Positions 34,889 to 45,013 are shown, counted from the stretch's first letter. The stretch is DNA of 64,000 nt from JAFKFJ01 sp963786445 (GCA_963786445.1 CAWAZU010000033.1:1-64000), one strand, 5' to 3'. Notes: generated by a model from the letters alone, not told the origin. Translations and numbers: made by a program.

Positions 34889-34979
34889 GTCGGCGGGTGG
34901 ACTTTGTCCCCCCGCCGCGTTTCCTCCCTGAAGCAAACTGACCCGGCCGCCCGCGTCCTGCGCGGGCGGCCTTTTTTTG
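34889..34979 (+). ncRNA. Candidate small RNA with anti-SD linker and intrinsic terminator
   Basis: TTGACA (34854-34859) and TAGAGA (34877-34882), 17 bases apart, form a plausible sigma-70 promoter; transcription would begin near 34889. The product of about 91 bases would have a first hairpin (CGGCGGG 34891-34897 with CCCGCCG 34911-34917), an unpaired linker containing CCTCCC (34924-34929), which could pair with Shine-Dalgarno sequences, and an 11-base-pair terminator hairpin with seven T. Alternatively this is only the 3' untranslated end of the preceding gene. No known RNA family is recognised. Confidence 0.4.
34946..34979 (+). terminator. Strong intrinsic terminator
   Basis: The arms GGCCGCCCGCG (34946-34956) and CGCGGGCGGCC (34962-34972) pair perfectly around a 5-base loop and are followed by seven T (34973-34979). 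It is the clearest rho-independent terminator in the window. It lies 15 bases before the start of the next small gene, which therefore needs read-through or a start within or after the hairpin. Confidence 0.9.
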
Positions 34980-34994
34980 TCCGAGGAGCCGAAG

Positions 34995-35261
34995 ATGGCG
35001 TTCGCGATCCGCAACCTGTCCGTGCTGGCCTATGCCCAGGGTTTTACGCTTTGGCACTACCGCGCCAACGTGCCGACGCTGTCCGGCACGCTGGTGCCGC
35101 CGGCCTCGGCGGAGGAGGTGACTTCGGCGGGTTTCTTCGACCCGGCGCGCGAGATGCTGGCGCAGGGCGACATGCTGCTGATCTCGACACCCGAGGCCGG
35201 GCGGCTGCTGTTCGTCGCCGGCACCGAGGGCGGGGTGCGGACCTCGGTGATGGCGGGGTGA
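34995..35261 (+). CDS. Small protein of unknown function
   Basis: 88 residues, no signal peptide or membrane helix. It reads AFAIRNLSVLAYAQGFTLWH at the start, then VPPASAEEVTSAGFF and PAREMLAQGDMLLISTPEAG. The compact beta-rich look (LLFVAGTEGGVRTSVMAG) and length suggest a small structural or phage-tail-like protein, but I cannot name a family. The ATG at 34995 has GAGGAG 9 bases upstream; a TTG at 34977 would begin within the terminator T-run. The stop is 4 bases from the stop of the convergent gene. Confidence 0.6.
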   Translation: MAFAIRNLSVLAYAQGFTLWHYRANVPTLSGTLVPPASAEEVTSAGFFDPAREMLAQGDMLLISTPEAGRLLFVAGTEGGVRTSVMAG

Positions 35262-35265
35262 GCGG

Positions 35266-36398
35266 TCAGGCGGCGCGGCGCATCGGCGCCGCCCCGCCGT
35301 GCGGAATCCGGTCCGTGTCGATCTCCTGGAAATTCCAGAAACTGTCGAGCGCGATGCGCAGCCGGTTCGGCTTGGCCGGCAGCGCCGCGCCGTCCGGCGG
35401 CGACACCTGCGCATGCGGCGCCAGCACCATCCGCCAGAAATCCGGCATCAGCACCGCGGCGTCGAGCGACGCATACGCGCCGTCCGCCGCCTCGCCGCGC
35501 CAGGCGATGCGCAGCGGCAGCTTCGCCAGCGCATGCACGCGCTTGCCGAAATACGGCGCCTCGTACGCCACCGAGGAATTCACCGTCAGCACCGCCTCGA
35601 CCTGCGGCACCGCCAGCATGCGGTAAAGATTGTCGCCGATCGTGCCGAAAACATTCGGCGACCGCGCCGCCGCCAGCAGCAGGCTGTGCGGATCGCCCGA
35701 CGGGTGCGGCTTCAGCGCCACCGCGCGGTGTGCCGCACAGATGCGCGCGATCTCGGCGGCATGCGCGCCCGCGTCGAAGAATTTTCCGCCGACGATCTGC
35801 GTCGCATCGAACGGGCGCTGGCCGACCACGATCAGCGTGCCCTCCGGCACCGCCGCGTCGGACACCAGTTGCCCCATCGCCTCGATCAGCCCGGCGGAGG
35901 CGAGCACCACGCTCTCGTCCACCGACTGCGCGAGCCAGCGCCGCCTGCGTCGCGGCGTCGGACGCGCGCACGGCGAACAGCAGGTCGTCGAGGAAGCGCA
36001 CCGGATGCACCCGCACGTCCAGCCACGGCAGCCCGAGCGCATCCAGCAGCCGCAGCAGATAGGGCGGCGCCTCGTAGGTCAGGCAGAACCGTCCCGCGAG
36101 GTGCGCCAGCAGCGCCGCCTCCAGCCCCGAGGTCCACGGGCAGCGCGGCGTGGTGGGCGGCCCAGAACGCGTCCGCCTCCGCCGCGGTCCGCGCGTCCGC
36201 CAGCCAGGCGCCGAGGACGGCATCGCGCGTCGGCAGCAGCACCTCCACCGGCAGCGCGGCGGCGCGGGCGATCTGCCGCTGCACCGCGTTCGCCAGCCAC
36301 AGCGTCGGCCGGTCGGTGCCGCCGGGGCGGCCCTGTCCGTCCGGGCGCAGGAAATCGCCCAGCACCGCCACGCCCGCGACCGCACCCGTGCGCTTCAT
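35266..36398 (-). CDS. Capsule-polysaccharide (KpsC/KpsS)-like protein, two frameshifts
   Basis: About 376 residues across three frames. The first part begins MKRTGAVAGVAVLGDFLRPD; an extra base in the C4 run at 36125-36128 separates LPVDLG from LEAALLAHLAGRFCLTYEAP; another extra base near 35937 separates SDAATQAA from WLAQSVDESVVLASAGL. The C-terminal part has AVALKPHPSGDPHSLL, then NLYRMLAVPQVEAVLTVNSS with VAYEAPYFGKRVHAL, which resembles the donor-site segment of KpsC/KpsS (Kdo-transferase) proteins. It may transfer a surface sugar. No capsule export genes are near. The ATG at 36398 follows AGGG; an upstream GTG at 36419 is possible. Confidence 0.6.
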
Positions 36399-36496
36399 GC
36401 CACGACCCTGATGCGCCACCGGTTAAGCCCCGGTTTCCGCGGCCTAGCCCGCGCCCCGGCCGCGCGCTAGAACGCGCGCTCGCCTGGAGGTCGCCC

Positions 36497-37722
<1,226 letters not shown>

Positions 37723-37726
<4 letters not shown>

Positions 37727-38589
37727 GCCGCATCGCCGCGCGTTTCGCCGCGCTGCGTGACCAGGGCCGCGGCGCGCTCATCCCGTTTCTCGAAGCGTGG
37801 GACCCGGACGCGGCGACCAGCATGGCGCTGCTGCGCGGCATGCCGGAAGCGGGGGCCGACCTGATCGAGATCGGCTGCCCGTTCACCGACCCGATGGCCG
37901 ACGGGCCGATCATCCAGGCCGCCGGCCGGCGCGCGCTGAAGGCCGGCGCGACGCTCGCGCGCACGCTCGCCATGGTGCGCGAGTTCCGCGGCGAGGACGA
38001 CACAACGCCCGTCATCCTCATGGGCTATCTCAACCCGATCTTTTCGTACCAGCCGGCGCGGTTCTGCGCCGATGCCGCCGCCGCCGGCGTCGATGGGCTG
38101 ATCGTGGTCGATCTGCCGCCCGAGGAATCCGACATGCTGCTGCCGCACGCCACCGCGCGCGGCCTCGACCTGATCCGCCTCGTCGCCCCCACGACGGACG
38201 CCGCACGGTTGCCGAAAGTGCTCGACGGCAGCTCGGGCTTTGTCTATTACGTCGCCATCGCCGGCATCACCGGCACGCGCAGCGCGGCCTATCACGACCT
38301 GCAATCGGCGATCCCGCGCGTCCGCCGCGCCACCCGGCTGCCGATCGCCATCGGCTTCGGCGTGCGCAGCCCCGCGCAGGCGGCCGAGGCGGTGCGCGTC
38401 GCCGACGCCGCCGTCGTCGCCTCGGCGCTGATCGACACGCTGGCGGCGAGCCTCGACGCCGAAGGCCGCGCCGCGCCGGACACGGTGCGCCGCGTGCTCG
38501 ACCAGGTGCGCGCACTCGCCGACGGAGTCCGCAGCGCCCGCGTGGCAGCGTCAATAATGCAACCTGCTTCAGTTAATGATGGACCCTGA
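37723..38589 (+). CDS. trpA: Tryptophan synthase alpha chain
   Basis: Cleaves indole-3-glycerol phosphate and passes indole to TrpB (EC 4.1.2.8 activity), TIM barrel of 288 residues. Catalytic residues are visible: Glu49 in ADLIEIGCPF and Asp60 in TDPMADGP. YVAIAGITGTR and the phosphate-binding IAIGFGVRSP are also present. It starts with GTG, overlapping the trpB stop (GTGA). Two oddities: the first loop reads FLEAWDPD where most TrpA have xAGDPD, and the last 15 or so residues are encoded by an unusually AT-rich stretch (38551-38577) related to the palindromic elements elsewhere in the window. Confidence 0.95.
38553..38573. repeat. AT-rich element C, diverged relative of A/B
   Basis: The 21 bases match the reverse complement of element A at 15 of 21 positions (shared blocks TAA, GCAAC, TGC). 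It lies inside the 3' end of trpA, where it encodes the terminal residues (IMQPAS), just before the accD start. The match is modest, and only the AT-rich context in GC-rich DNA makes it noteworthy. Confidence 0.3.
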
Positions 38590-38591
38590 AG

Positions 38592-39458
38592 ATGAGCTGG
38601 CTGACCGAATATGTCCGGCCGAAGATCCGCACGCTGCTCGGGCGGCGCGAGGTGCCGGAGAATCTCTGGATTCAATGCCCGGCCTGCCAGCAGATGATGT
38701 TCCACACCGAGCTGGAGAAGAACCAGAAAGTCTGCACGCATTGCGGCCACCACATGCGCGCGGGCGTGGACGAGCGGCTGCGCTGGACGTTTGACGCCGA
38801 CAGCTTCACGCGCATCGAGCTGCCGAAAGTTCCCGTCGATCCGCTGCGCTTTCGCGACACCCAACGTTATCCCGACCGGCTGCGCGCGGCGCGCGACAAG
38901 GCGCATCGCGACGATGCGCTGGCGGTGGCGCACGGCAGCATCGGCGGCGCGCGCGCCGTCGTCGCGGTGATGGATTTCGAGTTCATGGCCGGCTCGATGG
39001 GTGCGGCGGTGGGCGAGGGACTGCTGGCGGCGGCCAAACTCGCGGTGCTGCAGCGGGCGCCGCTGATCGTGTTCACCGCCTCGGGCGGGGCGCGCATGCA
39101 GGAGGGCGCGGTCAGCCTGATGCAGATGCCGCGCAGCATCATCGCCACGCGCCTGGTCAAGGAAGCCGGGCTGCCGTTCATCGTCGTGCTCACCGACCCC
39201 ACCACCGGCGGCGTCACCGCCAGCTTCGCCATGCTCGGCGACATACAGATCGCCGAGCCGGGCGCGCTGATCGGCTTCGCCGGCGCGCGCGTGATCGCCC
39301 AGACGGTGCGCGAGACGCTGCCGGAAGGCTTTCAGCGCGCCGAATACCTGTTCGAGCACGGTATCCTGGACCTGGTGGTCAAGCGCACCGAGATGGCCGC
39401 CACGCTGGCCCGCCTGCTCGGCCTGCTGGGGGAGAAGGAAGTGGGGCTGGCCGCGTGA
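38592..39458 (+). CDS. accD: Acetyl-CoA carboxylase carboxyltransferase subunit beta
   Basis: Beta subunit of the carboxyltransferase that forms malonyl-CoA for fatty acid synthesis (EC 2.1.3.15), 288 residues. An N-terminal zinc ribbon has four cysteines at 29, 32, 48 and 51 (CPACQQMMF, KVCTHCGHHM). The crotonase-like domain shows FEFMAGSMGAAVGE, FTASGGARMQEG and LTDPTTGGVTASFAMLGD, then EPGALIGFAGARVI and LPEGFQRAEYLFEHGILD. It starts 2 bases after the trpA stop. folC, often next in relatives, is not here. Confidence 0.96.
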   Translation: MSWLTEYVRPKIRTLLGRREVPENLWIQCPACQQMMFHTELEKNQKVCTHCGHHMRAGVDERLRWTFDADSFTRIELPKVPVDPLRFRDTQRYPDRLRAARDKAHRDDALAVAHGSIGGARAVVAVMDFEFMAGSMGAAVGEGLLAAAKLAVLQRAPLIVFTASGGARMQEGAVSLMQMPRSIIATRLVKEAGLPFIVVLTDPTTGGVTASFAMLGDIQIAEPGALIGFAGARVIAQTVRETLPEGFQRAEYLFEHGILDLVVKRTEMAATLARLLGLLGEKEVGLAA

Positions 39459-39531
39459 CCGGCCGCGCTCGGCTCTTCCGGAACGGGGAACAAGCCTGTT
39501 AATCAGGCGGTTTCGCCGCACCGGGGGCCGC

Positions 39532-40527
39532 ATGATCCGCCGCACGCTCGTCCTCAGCCTCGCCGCCGCCCTGCTCGCCGCGACCGCGCGCGCGCAGGAC
39601 ATGCCCGCGGACAAGGTCGCCACCTGGACGCTGCAGGACGAGAACTCCTCGATCAGCACCCAGAGCCTGAAAGATCGCTTTTACGTCAACGGGCTGCATC
39701 TCGGCTACGTGTCCGGCACCGACGGCGTGCCGGCGTTCCTGCAGGGCGTCGGCCGCGCCATCTGGCCCGAGGGCGGGCAGATGCGGCTCGCCGTCAGCCT
39801 GACGCAGGAGATGTTCACCCCCGCCGACACCACCGCCGCGATCCCGCCGCCCGAGGATCGTCCCTATGCCGGCCTGCTGCTCGCCAATTTCGCCCTCTAT
39901 CGCGACGTGCCGGACAGCCGCAGCATCCTCGGCCTCACGCTCGGCGTGGTCGGGCCGGCCTCGGGCGCCGAGCAGCTCCAGGAAGGGTTCCACGACCTGA
40001 TCGGCCAGACCCATCCCGCCGGCTGGAACACGCAACTGCGCAACGAACCGCTCGGCGAGCTGACCAGCGCCCGCACCTGGCGCCTGGCGATGGGCACGCT
40101 CGGCGGGCTGGAGACCGATGCGCTGCCCGACCTGGCGGTGGGCCTGGGCAATCTGCGCATCTATGCGCAGACCGGCGCGCTGTTCCGCATCGGCCAGGGC
40201 CTCGACTCGGATTACGGGCCGCCGCGGCTGTTCCCCGGCCCGACCGGCGGCGACGCCTTCCGTCCGACGCGGCCGTTCGCCTGGTACGTGTTCGCCGGCG
40301 CGGACGGGCAGGGGGTGCTGCGCGACATCACGCTGGACGGCAACGATTTCCGCAGCGGGCCGAGCGTGTCGCTGATCCCCTATGTCGGCGAAGTCGAGGC
40401 GGGCGTCGCGGTCATGGTGCTCGGCACCCGCCTGACTTACACGCAGGTCATGCAATCGCAAGAGTTCCAGCACCAGAAGGGCGGGCCGCATCAATTCGGT
40501 TCACTTGCGCTCTCGGTTCGGTTCTAA
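39532..40527 (+). CDS. LpxR-family outer membrane protein (DUF2219, lipid A deacylase-like)
   Basis: 331 residues with a cleavable signal peptide (MIRRTLVLSLAAALLAATAR-AQ). The rest fits the LpxR/DUF2219 beta-barrel: DENSSISTQSLKDRFYVNG with LHLGYVSG, DRPYAGLLLANFALYRD, LGLTLGVVGPASGAEQLQ, GWNTQLRNEP, and a C-terminal strand ending in Phe (GSLALSVRF), as outer membrane proteins do. In Salmonella LpxR removes the 3'-acyloxyacyl chain of lipid A; whether this protein keeps the activity cannot be decided. It stands alone, preceded by a small hairpin (GCCTG-TTAAT-CAGGC, 39494-39508). Confidence 0.8.
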   Translation: MIRRTLVLSLAAALLAATARAQDMPADKVATWTLQDENSSISTQSLKDRFYVNGLHLGYVSGTDGVPAFLQGVGRAIWPEGGQMRLAVSLTQEMFTPADTTAAIPPPEDRPYAGLLLANFALYRDVPDSRSILGLTLGVVGPASGAEQLQEGFHDLIGQTHPAGWNTQLRNEPLGELTSARTWRLAMGTLGGLETDALPDLAVGLGNLRIYAQTGALFRIGQGLDSDYGPPRLFPGPTGGDAFRPTRPFAWYVFAGADGQGVLRDITLDGNDFRSGPSVSLIPYVGEVEAGVAVMVLGTRLTYTQVMQSQEFQHQKGGPHQFGSLALSVRF

Positions 40528-40593
40528 ATCAACCTTCGGTGTTGCGCTTCTTGCGGTTGCTCTCGGCGATTTGAATGTGGCAGAACTGTGTTC

Positions 40594-41569
40594 ATGCTGA
40601 GTCGCCGACCGTTCCTTGCGCTTACCGTTGCCGCCGCGGCCGCGGTGCCGGCCCGTGCCGACGCCGAGTTCGGGCGATTTTCCCGGCTTTCTCGCCGGCA
40701 TGCGGCGGGACGCGCGCGCCGCCGGCATCACCGCCGCGGTGCTCGATCGCGCCTTCGCCGGGCTGCAGCCGAATCCGCGCGTGATCGAACTCGACCGCCA
40801 CCAGCCCGAGTTCACGCTGACCTGGGCACAATACCGCTCCCGCATCGTCTCCGACGCCCGCGTGGCGCGCGGTCGGCAGTTACTGGCGCAGAACCGGGCG
40901 CTGCTCGGCGCGGTGGCGGCGCGCTATGGCGTGCCGGCCGGGATCGTCGTCGGCATCTGGGGGCTCGAGTCGAACTACGGGCAATCGACCGGCGGCTTCA
41001 ACGTCATCGACGCGCTGGCGACGCTGGCGTGGGAGGGGCGGCGGGCGGCGTTCTTCCGCGCCGAACTGATGGACGCGCTGCGCATCCTGCAAAGCGGCGA
41101 CATCACGCTGGCGCAGATGACCGGCAGCTATGCCGGCGCGATGGGGCAGACCCAGTTCATGCCCGACAGTTTCCTGAAATACGCCGTCGATTACAGCGGC
41201 AGCGGGCGGCGCGACATCTGGAACGACCTTGGCTGCGTGTTCGCCTCCACCGCCAACTACCTCGCCCGCGAGGGCTGGCAGCCGGGCGTGCCGTGGGGCG
41301 AGATCGCGCGGCTGTCGCCCGCGTTCGATCCGTCGCTGGCGGGGCACGACCACCGCAGGCCGCTGGCCGAGTGGCGGCGCCTCGGCGTCGGCCGCACCGG
41401 CGCGCAGCCCTTGCCGCCCACCACCCCGGCCGCCGTGCTGCTGCCCGGCGGCGCCGGGGGCGAGGCGTTCCTCGCCTACCAGCCCAGCTACCGCGCCATC
41501 TACCGCTACAACCCATCGGATTTCTATTGCATTTCCGTGGGCTTGATCGGCGATCTGGTGACGGCATGA
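40594..41569 (+). CDS. Lytic murein transglycosylase, MltB type, one frameshift
   Basis: Peptidoglycan-cleaving enzyme, about 324 residues. The signal peptide (MLSRRPFLALTVAAAAAVPA) is in one frame; an extra G in the run at 40672-40674 must be skipped to read GDFPGFLAGMRRDARAAGIT and the catalytic domain. The catalytic Glu is in GIWGLESNYGQSTG; GAMGQTQFMPDSFL and DLGCVFASTANYLAREGW are family motifs, and the C-terminus binds the glycan. The stop overlaps the rlpA start as ATGA, so two cell-wall-acting proteins are coupled. Confidence 0.82.
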
Positions 41570-42459
41570 GAAGATTCCTGCCGCTCGCCGCCGCGCTCGC
41601 CCTCGCCGCCTGCACCCCGCAGGGGCCGGAGCCGCAGGCCGGCACGCCGCATTACGTGGTGGGCCAGCCCTATCGCATCGGCGGCGTCTGGCGCTATCCG
41701 GCCGAGCAGTTCGACGCCGACGAAACCGGCCTCGCCACCGTCGAGACGCGCTCGACCGGCCTCACCGCCGACGGCGAGGCGGTCGATCCGCAGGCGATGG
41801 CGGCGGCGCATCCGACGCTGCAACTGCCGGCGATCGTGCGCGTGACCAATCTTGACAACGGCTACCAGGTGCTGGTGCGCGTCAACGACCGCGGCCCCGC
41901 CGATCCCGGCCGGGTGATCGCGCTGACGCCGCGCGCGATGGCGCTGCTGCGCCCCGCCGATCCGCAAACGGTGCGCGTGCGCGTCGAGGTGATGCAGGCC
42001 GAGAGCCTGCGCCTCGCCTCCGACGTCGATGGCGCCGAGGCGCCGCGGCTGGCGCTGGCGGTGGTGCCGCTGGGCGAAGTCACCAGCCAGGCGCTGCCGC
42101 CGCCGCCCGGTGCCGCCGGGGCGCCGCCGCGCGTCGCCGCCGCCGCCGCGCCGACGCCCCACCCCACGCTGGCCGCCCCGCCGGTGCCGCTGCGCCTGCC
42201 GGAGACGGTCACCCGCACGGCGCCGCACCCCACCAGCCTCTACGTCGATGTCGCGGGCTTCGGCCATGCCGACTACGCCGTCCTGCTGCAACGGCGGCTG
42301 GCGCCGCTCGGGGCGACGGTGGTGCTGGACGATGCGGCGCCGCGCGAAGCGGCCTATCGCGTGCGGATCGGACCGCTGGCGGGCGCTGCCGGCGCCGATG
42401 CCACGCTCGCGCGCGTGATCGCGGCAGGTTTTGGCGACGCACGGATCGTCGCGCAGTAG
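41566..42459 (+). CDS. rlpA: RlpA-family septal ring lytic transglycosylase lipoprotein
   Basis: 297-residue lipoprotein with lipobox LAAC at about residues 13-16. The double-psi beta-barrel domain has GGVWRYPAEQFDADETGLAT, LTADGEAVDPQAMAAAHPTL, RVTNLDNGYQVLVRVNDRGP and GRVIALTPRAMALL. A Pro-rich linker (PPPPGAAGAPP) leads to a C-terminal SPOR-like domain (LYVDVAGFGHADYAVLLQRR, YRVRIGPL) that would bind denuded glycans at the division septum. It overlaps the MltB-type gene and precedes the carboxypeptidase, the usual alphaproteobacterial rlpA-dac order. Confidence 0.9.
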   Translation: MRRFLPLAAALALAACTPQGPEPQAGTPHYVVGQPYRIGGVWRYPAEQFDADETGLATVETRSTGLTADGEAVDPQAMAAAHPTLQLPAIVRVTNLDNGYQVLVRVNDRGPADPGRVIALTPRAMALLRPADPQTVRVRVEVMQAESLRLASDVDGAEAPRLALAVVPLGEVTSQALPPPPGAAGAPPRVAAAAAPTPHPTLAAPPVPLRLPETVTRTAPHPTSLYVDVAGFGHADYAVLLQRRLAPLGATVVLDDAAPREAAYRVRIGPLAGAAGADATLARVIAAGFGDARIVAQ

Positions 42460-42501
42460 CCTGCGCAAAAATTGCCGTGCCGAGCAGAAGGAGTGTTTGC
42501 C

Positions 42502-43719
42502 GTGCTGACCCGTCGCCGTTTGCTGCTCTCGTCGGCCGTCCTGTCCAGCCTGGCTGTCCCCGCCGTGGCGGCGCAGATGAAGCCGCGCGCGGCAAAAGCC
42601 GCCGCAAAGACGCCGCCCGAGCCGCCGGAGCCGACCACGCCGGCGCAGACGCCGATCGGGCCGGTGGACACCGCGGCGCGCTGGGCGCTGATCGTCGATT
42701 ACAACACCGGCGCGACGCTGCTCGACAAGGACGCCGACGCGCCGATGACGCCGTCGTCGATGACCAAGCTGATGACGGCGTACATCGTCTACGGGATGCT
42801 GAAGTCCGGCCGCCTGAAGCTCGACCAGGAACTGCCGGTCAGCGAGCGCGCATGGCGCATGGGCGGCTCGAAAATGTTCGTGCAGATCGGCTCCCAGGTG
42901 ACGGTCGAGGACCTGATCCGCGGCATGATCGTGCAGTCGGGCAACGACGCCTGCATCGTGCTGGCCGAAGGCGTCGCCGGGTCGGAGGAACAGTTCGCCG
43001 ACCTGATGAACCAGAAGGCCAAGCAGCTCGGCCTGACGCAGAGCCATTTCGTCAACCCGACCGGCTGGCCGGCGCCGGGCCAGGTGATGTCCGCGCGCGA
43101 CATCGCCACGCTGGCGCACCGCACCATCCAGGACTTCCCCGAATACTACAAATACGAGTCGGAAAAGACCTTTACCTACAACAACATCACCCAGGGCAAC
43201 CGCAACCCGCTGGTGCAGAAGGGCCTCGCCGACGGGCTGAAGACCGGACACACGGAGGATGGCGGCTACGGGCTGGTGGCGAGCGCCGAACGCAGCGGGC
43301 GGCGCATCATCATGGTGCTGAACGGCATGACCAGCATGCGCCAGCGCGCCGAGGAGAGCGAGCGGCTGCTGGAATGGGCGTTCCGCGAGTTCGAGGACGT
43401 GACGCTGTTCACGGCCGGCGACACGGTGGAGAGCGTGCCGGTGTGGCTGGGCGTGGCGCCGACGGTGCCGCTGGTGGGCGGGCGCGACCTGGTGGTGACG
43501 ATGCCGCGCAACTGGCGCAGCAAGGCGAAGATCACGGTCGCCTACGAGGCGCCGCTGCGTGCCCCGGTGCTGCGCGGCAGCGCGCTCGGCAAGCTGGAGG
43601 TGAGCGGGGAGGGGGTGCCGGCGATGTCGGTGCCGCTGCTGGCCGGCGCCGACGTGCCGCGGCTGGGGCTGCCGGGGCGCGCGCTCGCGGTGCTGACGCA
43701 TTACGTCGTGGGGGGGTAG
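42502..43719 (+). CDS. D-alanyl-D-alanine carboxypeptidase (PBP5/6-like)
   Basis: Penicillin-binding protein that trims the terminal D-Ala of peptidoglycan (EC 3.4.16.4), about 405 residues. Signal peptide (LTRRRLLLSSAVLSSLAVPA). The three active-site motifs are SMTK (S86-K89), SGN (146-148) and KTG (247-249). The C-terminal PBP5-type domain (VWLGVAPTVPLVGGRDLVVT) is present. I chose the GTG at 42502 because AAGGAG lies 8 bases before it; a TTG at 42472 would begin inside the spacer and put 10 polar residues before the signal sequence. Confidence 0.93.
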   Translation: MLTRRRLLLSSAVLSSLAVPAVAAQMKPRAAKAAAKTPPEPPEPTTPAQTPIGPVDTAARWALIVDYNTGATLLDKDADAPMTPSSMTKLMTAYIVYGMLKSGRLKLDQELPVSERAWRMGGSKMFVQIGSQVTVEDLIRGMIVQSGNDACIVLAEGVAGSEEQFADLMNQKAKQLGLTQSHFVNPTGWPAPGQVMSARDIATLAHRTIQDFPEYYKYESEKTFTYNNITQGNRNPLVQKGLADGLKTGHTEDGGYGLVASAERSGRRIIMVLNGMTSMRQRAEESERLLEWAFREFEDVTLFTAGDTVESVPVWLGVAPTVPLVGGRDLVVTMPRNWRSKAKITVAYEAPLRAPVLRGSALGKLEVSGEGVPAMSVPLLAGADVPRLGLPGRALAVLTHYVVGG

Positions 43720-43746
43720 GGGTTGAGGAAGACGCCCACCCGACCG

Positions 43747-44112
43747 CTACCGCGCCGGCCCCTCGTCACGCGGAATGAGCGGCACGAGGGCGACGATCAG
43801 GCCCGGCAGGCGGTTACGTACCACCGCCCAGACCAGATCAAGCCGCACGTCGGCGTAGCCATGAATCAGGCGGTGGCGCATCCCGGTCATCTCACGCCAC
43901 GGAATTTCCGGATGCGATGCGCGAAAGGCGGCGGAAACCCCGCCTGCCGCTTCGCCGATGACCTCAAGCGCGCGGATGACGGCGTTCTGGTGTAGACGGC
44001 TGTCCAAAAACGCCGCCTCGTCTACGCCGGCCACAAAGCCCGTGGCATCCCGCGCAGCCAGCAACATATCCAGCAACAACACGGCATCGCGCTCGCCTTT
44101 CTCAGCCGTCAT
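43747..44112 (-). CDS. hepT: HepT-type RNase toxin (DUF86)
   Basis: Toxin of the HepT/MntA toxin-antitoxin system, 121 residues, an all-helical HEPN protein. The RNase motif Rx4HxY is intact at R79-H84-Y86 (MRHRLIHGYADV). IGEAAGGVSAAFRASHPEIP is family-like. Known HepT proteins cut RNA unless the partner MntA adds AMP to the motif tyrosine. The gene overlaps mntA by 11 bases with the antitoxin first, as usual. It converges with the carboxypeptidase gene. Confidence 0.9.
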   Translation of the reverse strand: MTAEKGERDAVLLLDMLLAARDATGFVAGVDEAAFLDSRLHQNAVIRALEVIGEAAGGVSAAFRASHPEIPWREMTGMRHRLIHGYADVRLDLVWAVVRNRLPGLIVALVPLIPRDEGPAR

Positions 44113-44419
44113 ACACGGCCTCGGCCTCGGCGAGGATGCGGCGACGCCGGATGTAGTTGCGGCTGGCTTCGACCTCCTGTCGCTCGACGAGATCGACCGG
44201 ACGGCCGAGCAGCTGCTCCAGCGCCTCCTTGAAATCGGCGAAGGCGGTGAAATCGTCGCGCGCTCCAGATGCGAAGGTCACTAGAAAATCCGCATCGCTT
44301 CGCACGGCGTCGAATGTGTCGCCGCGCCTGGCGGAGCCGAACAGGTCAAGCCGTGCGACGCCGAAGCGCCGGCACAAGGCCGCTATCTCGGCACGACGGT
44401 CGGCGATGGCGGCGATCAT
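44102..44419 (-). CDS. mntA: MntA-type nucleotidyltransferase antitoxin
   Basis: Minimal nucleotidyltransferase of 105 residues, antitoxin partner of HepT, expected to AMPylate the toxin tyrosine. The GS...DxD active site reads GSARRGDTF then SDADFLVTF, with 12 residues between GS and the first Asp (G28-S29, D42, D44); the family usually has about 10. VDLVERQEVE near the end is typical. It is the first gene of the pair. Confidence 0.88.
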   Translation of the reverse strand: MIAAIADRRAEIAALCRRFGVARLDLFGSARRGDTFDAVRSDADFLVTFASGARDDFTAFADFKEALEQLLGRPVDLVERQEVEASRNYIRRRRILAEAEAVYDG

Positions 44420-44450
44420 GGCCTCAGGCTCCGGCTCCCGCTGGCACCCG

Positions 44451-44462
44451 CATCCTACAACC
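44451..44462. repeat. 12-base direct repeat, left copy (right copy 45928-45939)
   Basis: CATCCTACAACC occurs here and again just before the tmk start codon at 45928-45939. Together with the decayed tmk start at 45014 this suggests that the DNA between was duplicated or inserted next to tmk. A 12-base repeat alone could be chance. Confidence 0.35.
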
Positions 44463-44544
44463 GGAGCGGTCCGTCCGTCCCGCGTTTGCTGCGACGGCTG
44501 GCGACCGCAGCGGATACGGTCGGGCGCCGCCGCAGGAAATCCAT

Positions 44545-44751
44545 TCAGCCGGAGCCGCTGAACGGCATCGCGTCGAACAACTGCGTCTCGTGGCCCGCCG
44601 CGCGATTCCGTTCCTCGAACAGTTCGCGCACGCCGACCGTGGGCAGTCCGGCGGACTCGGCGAGAGCACGCACAAGCCTGTCGGACGGGACCGCGACGGT
44701 CTCGCCGATGAAGGCATCCATGATCTCCAACAAGCTTTCCCGGTCGAGCAT
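44545..44751 (-). CDS. Small protein of unknown function
   Basis: 68 residues: MLDRESLLEIMDAFIGETVA, then SDRLVRALAESAGLPTVGV and LFEERNRAAGHETQLFD. I do not recognise a family; it is acidic, helical and has no membrane segment. The ATG has AGGAG 7 bases upstream, which makes it credible. In-frame codons continue upstream of the ATG but read poorly. It lies in the accessory stretch between the toxin-antitoxin pair and tmk. Confidence 0.5.
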   Translation of the reverse strand: MLDRESLLEIMDAFIGETVAVPSDRLVRALAESAGLPTVGVRELFEERNRAAGHETQLFDAMPFSGSG

Positions 44752-45013
44752 GGTGGTGCTCCTGTCGTGGACGGGAAACGGCCGGATGCCGCCGCAGTTG
44801 CTGCGGTCGCGGGCGGACCGGGCGCGACGATCAGGGATGTCCCGCCGGGCCGGCGTCAGGGGGTTTGGGACCGGACATCGGGCCGGTCCCGATCCGGTGC
44901 AGCCCTTCGCGCAGCCGGTCGATCGCACGGGTCAGCGCGTCCAGTTCCGCCGCCATCGACCGCCTCTCCTGGTCCGATTGCCGCTCCATCCGCCCCAATC
45001 TACAGCAAGCCGC

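Noticed and set aside
39494..39508. Small hairpin GCCTG-TTAAT-CAGGC after accD
   Set aside because: Only five base pairs and no T-run; not convincing as terminator or operator.
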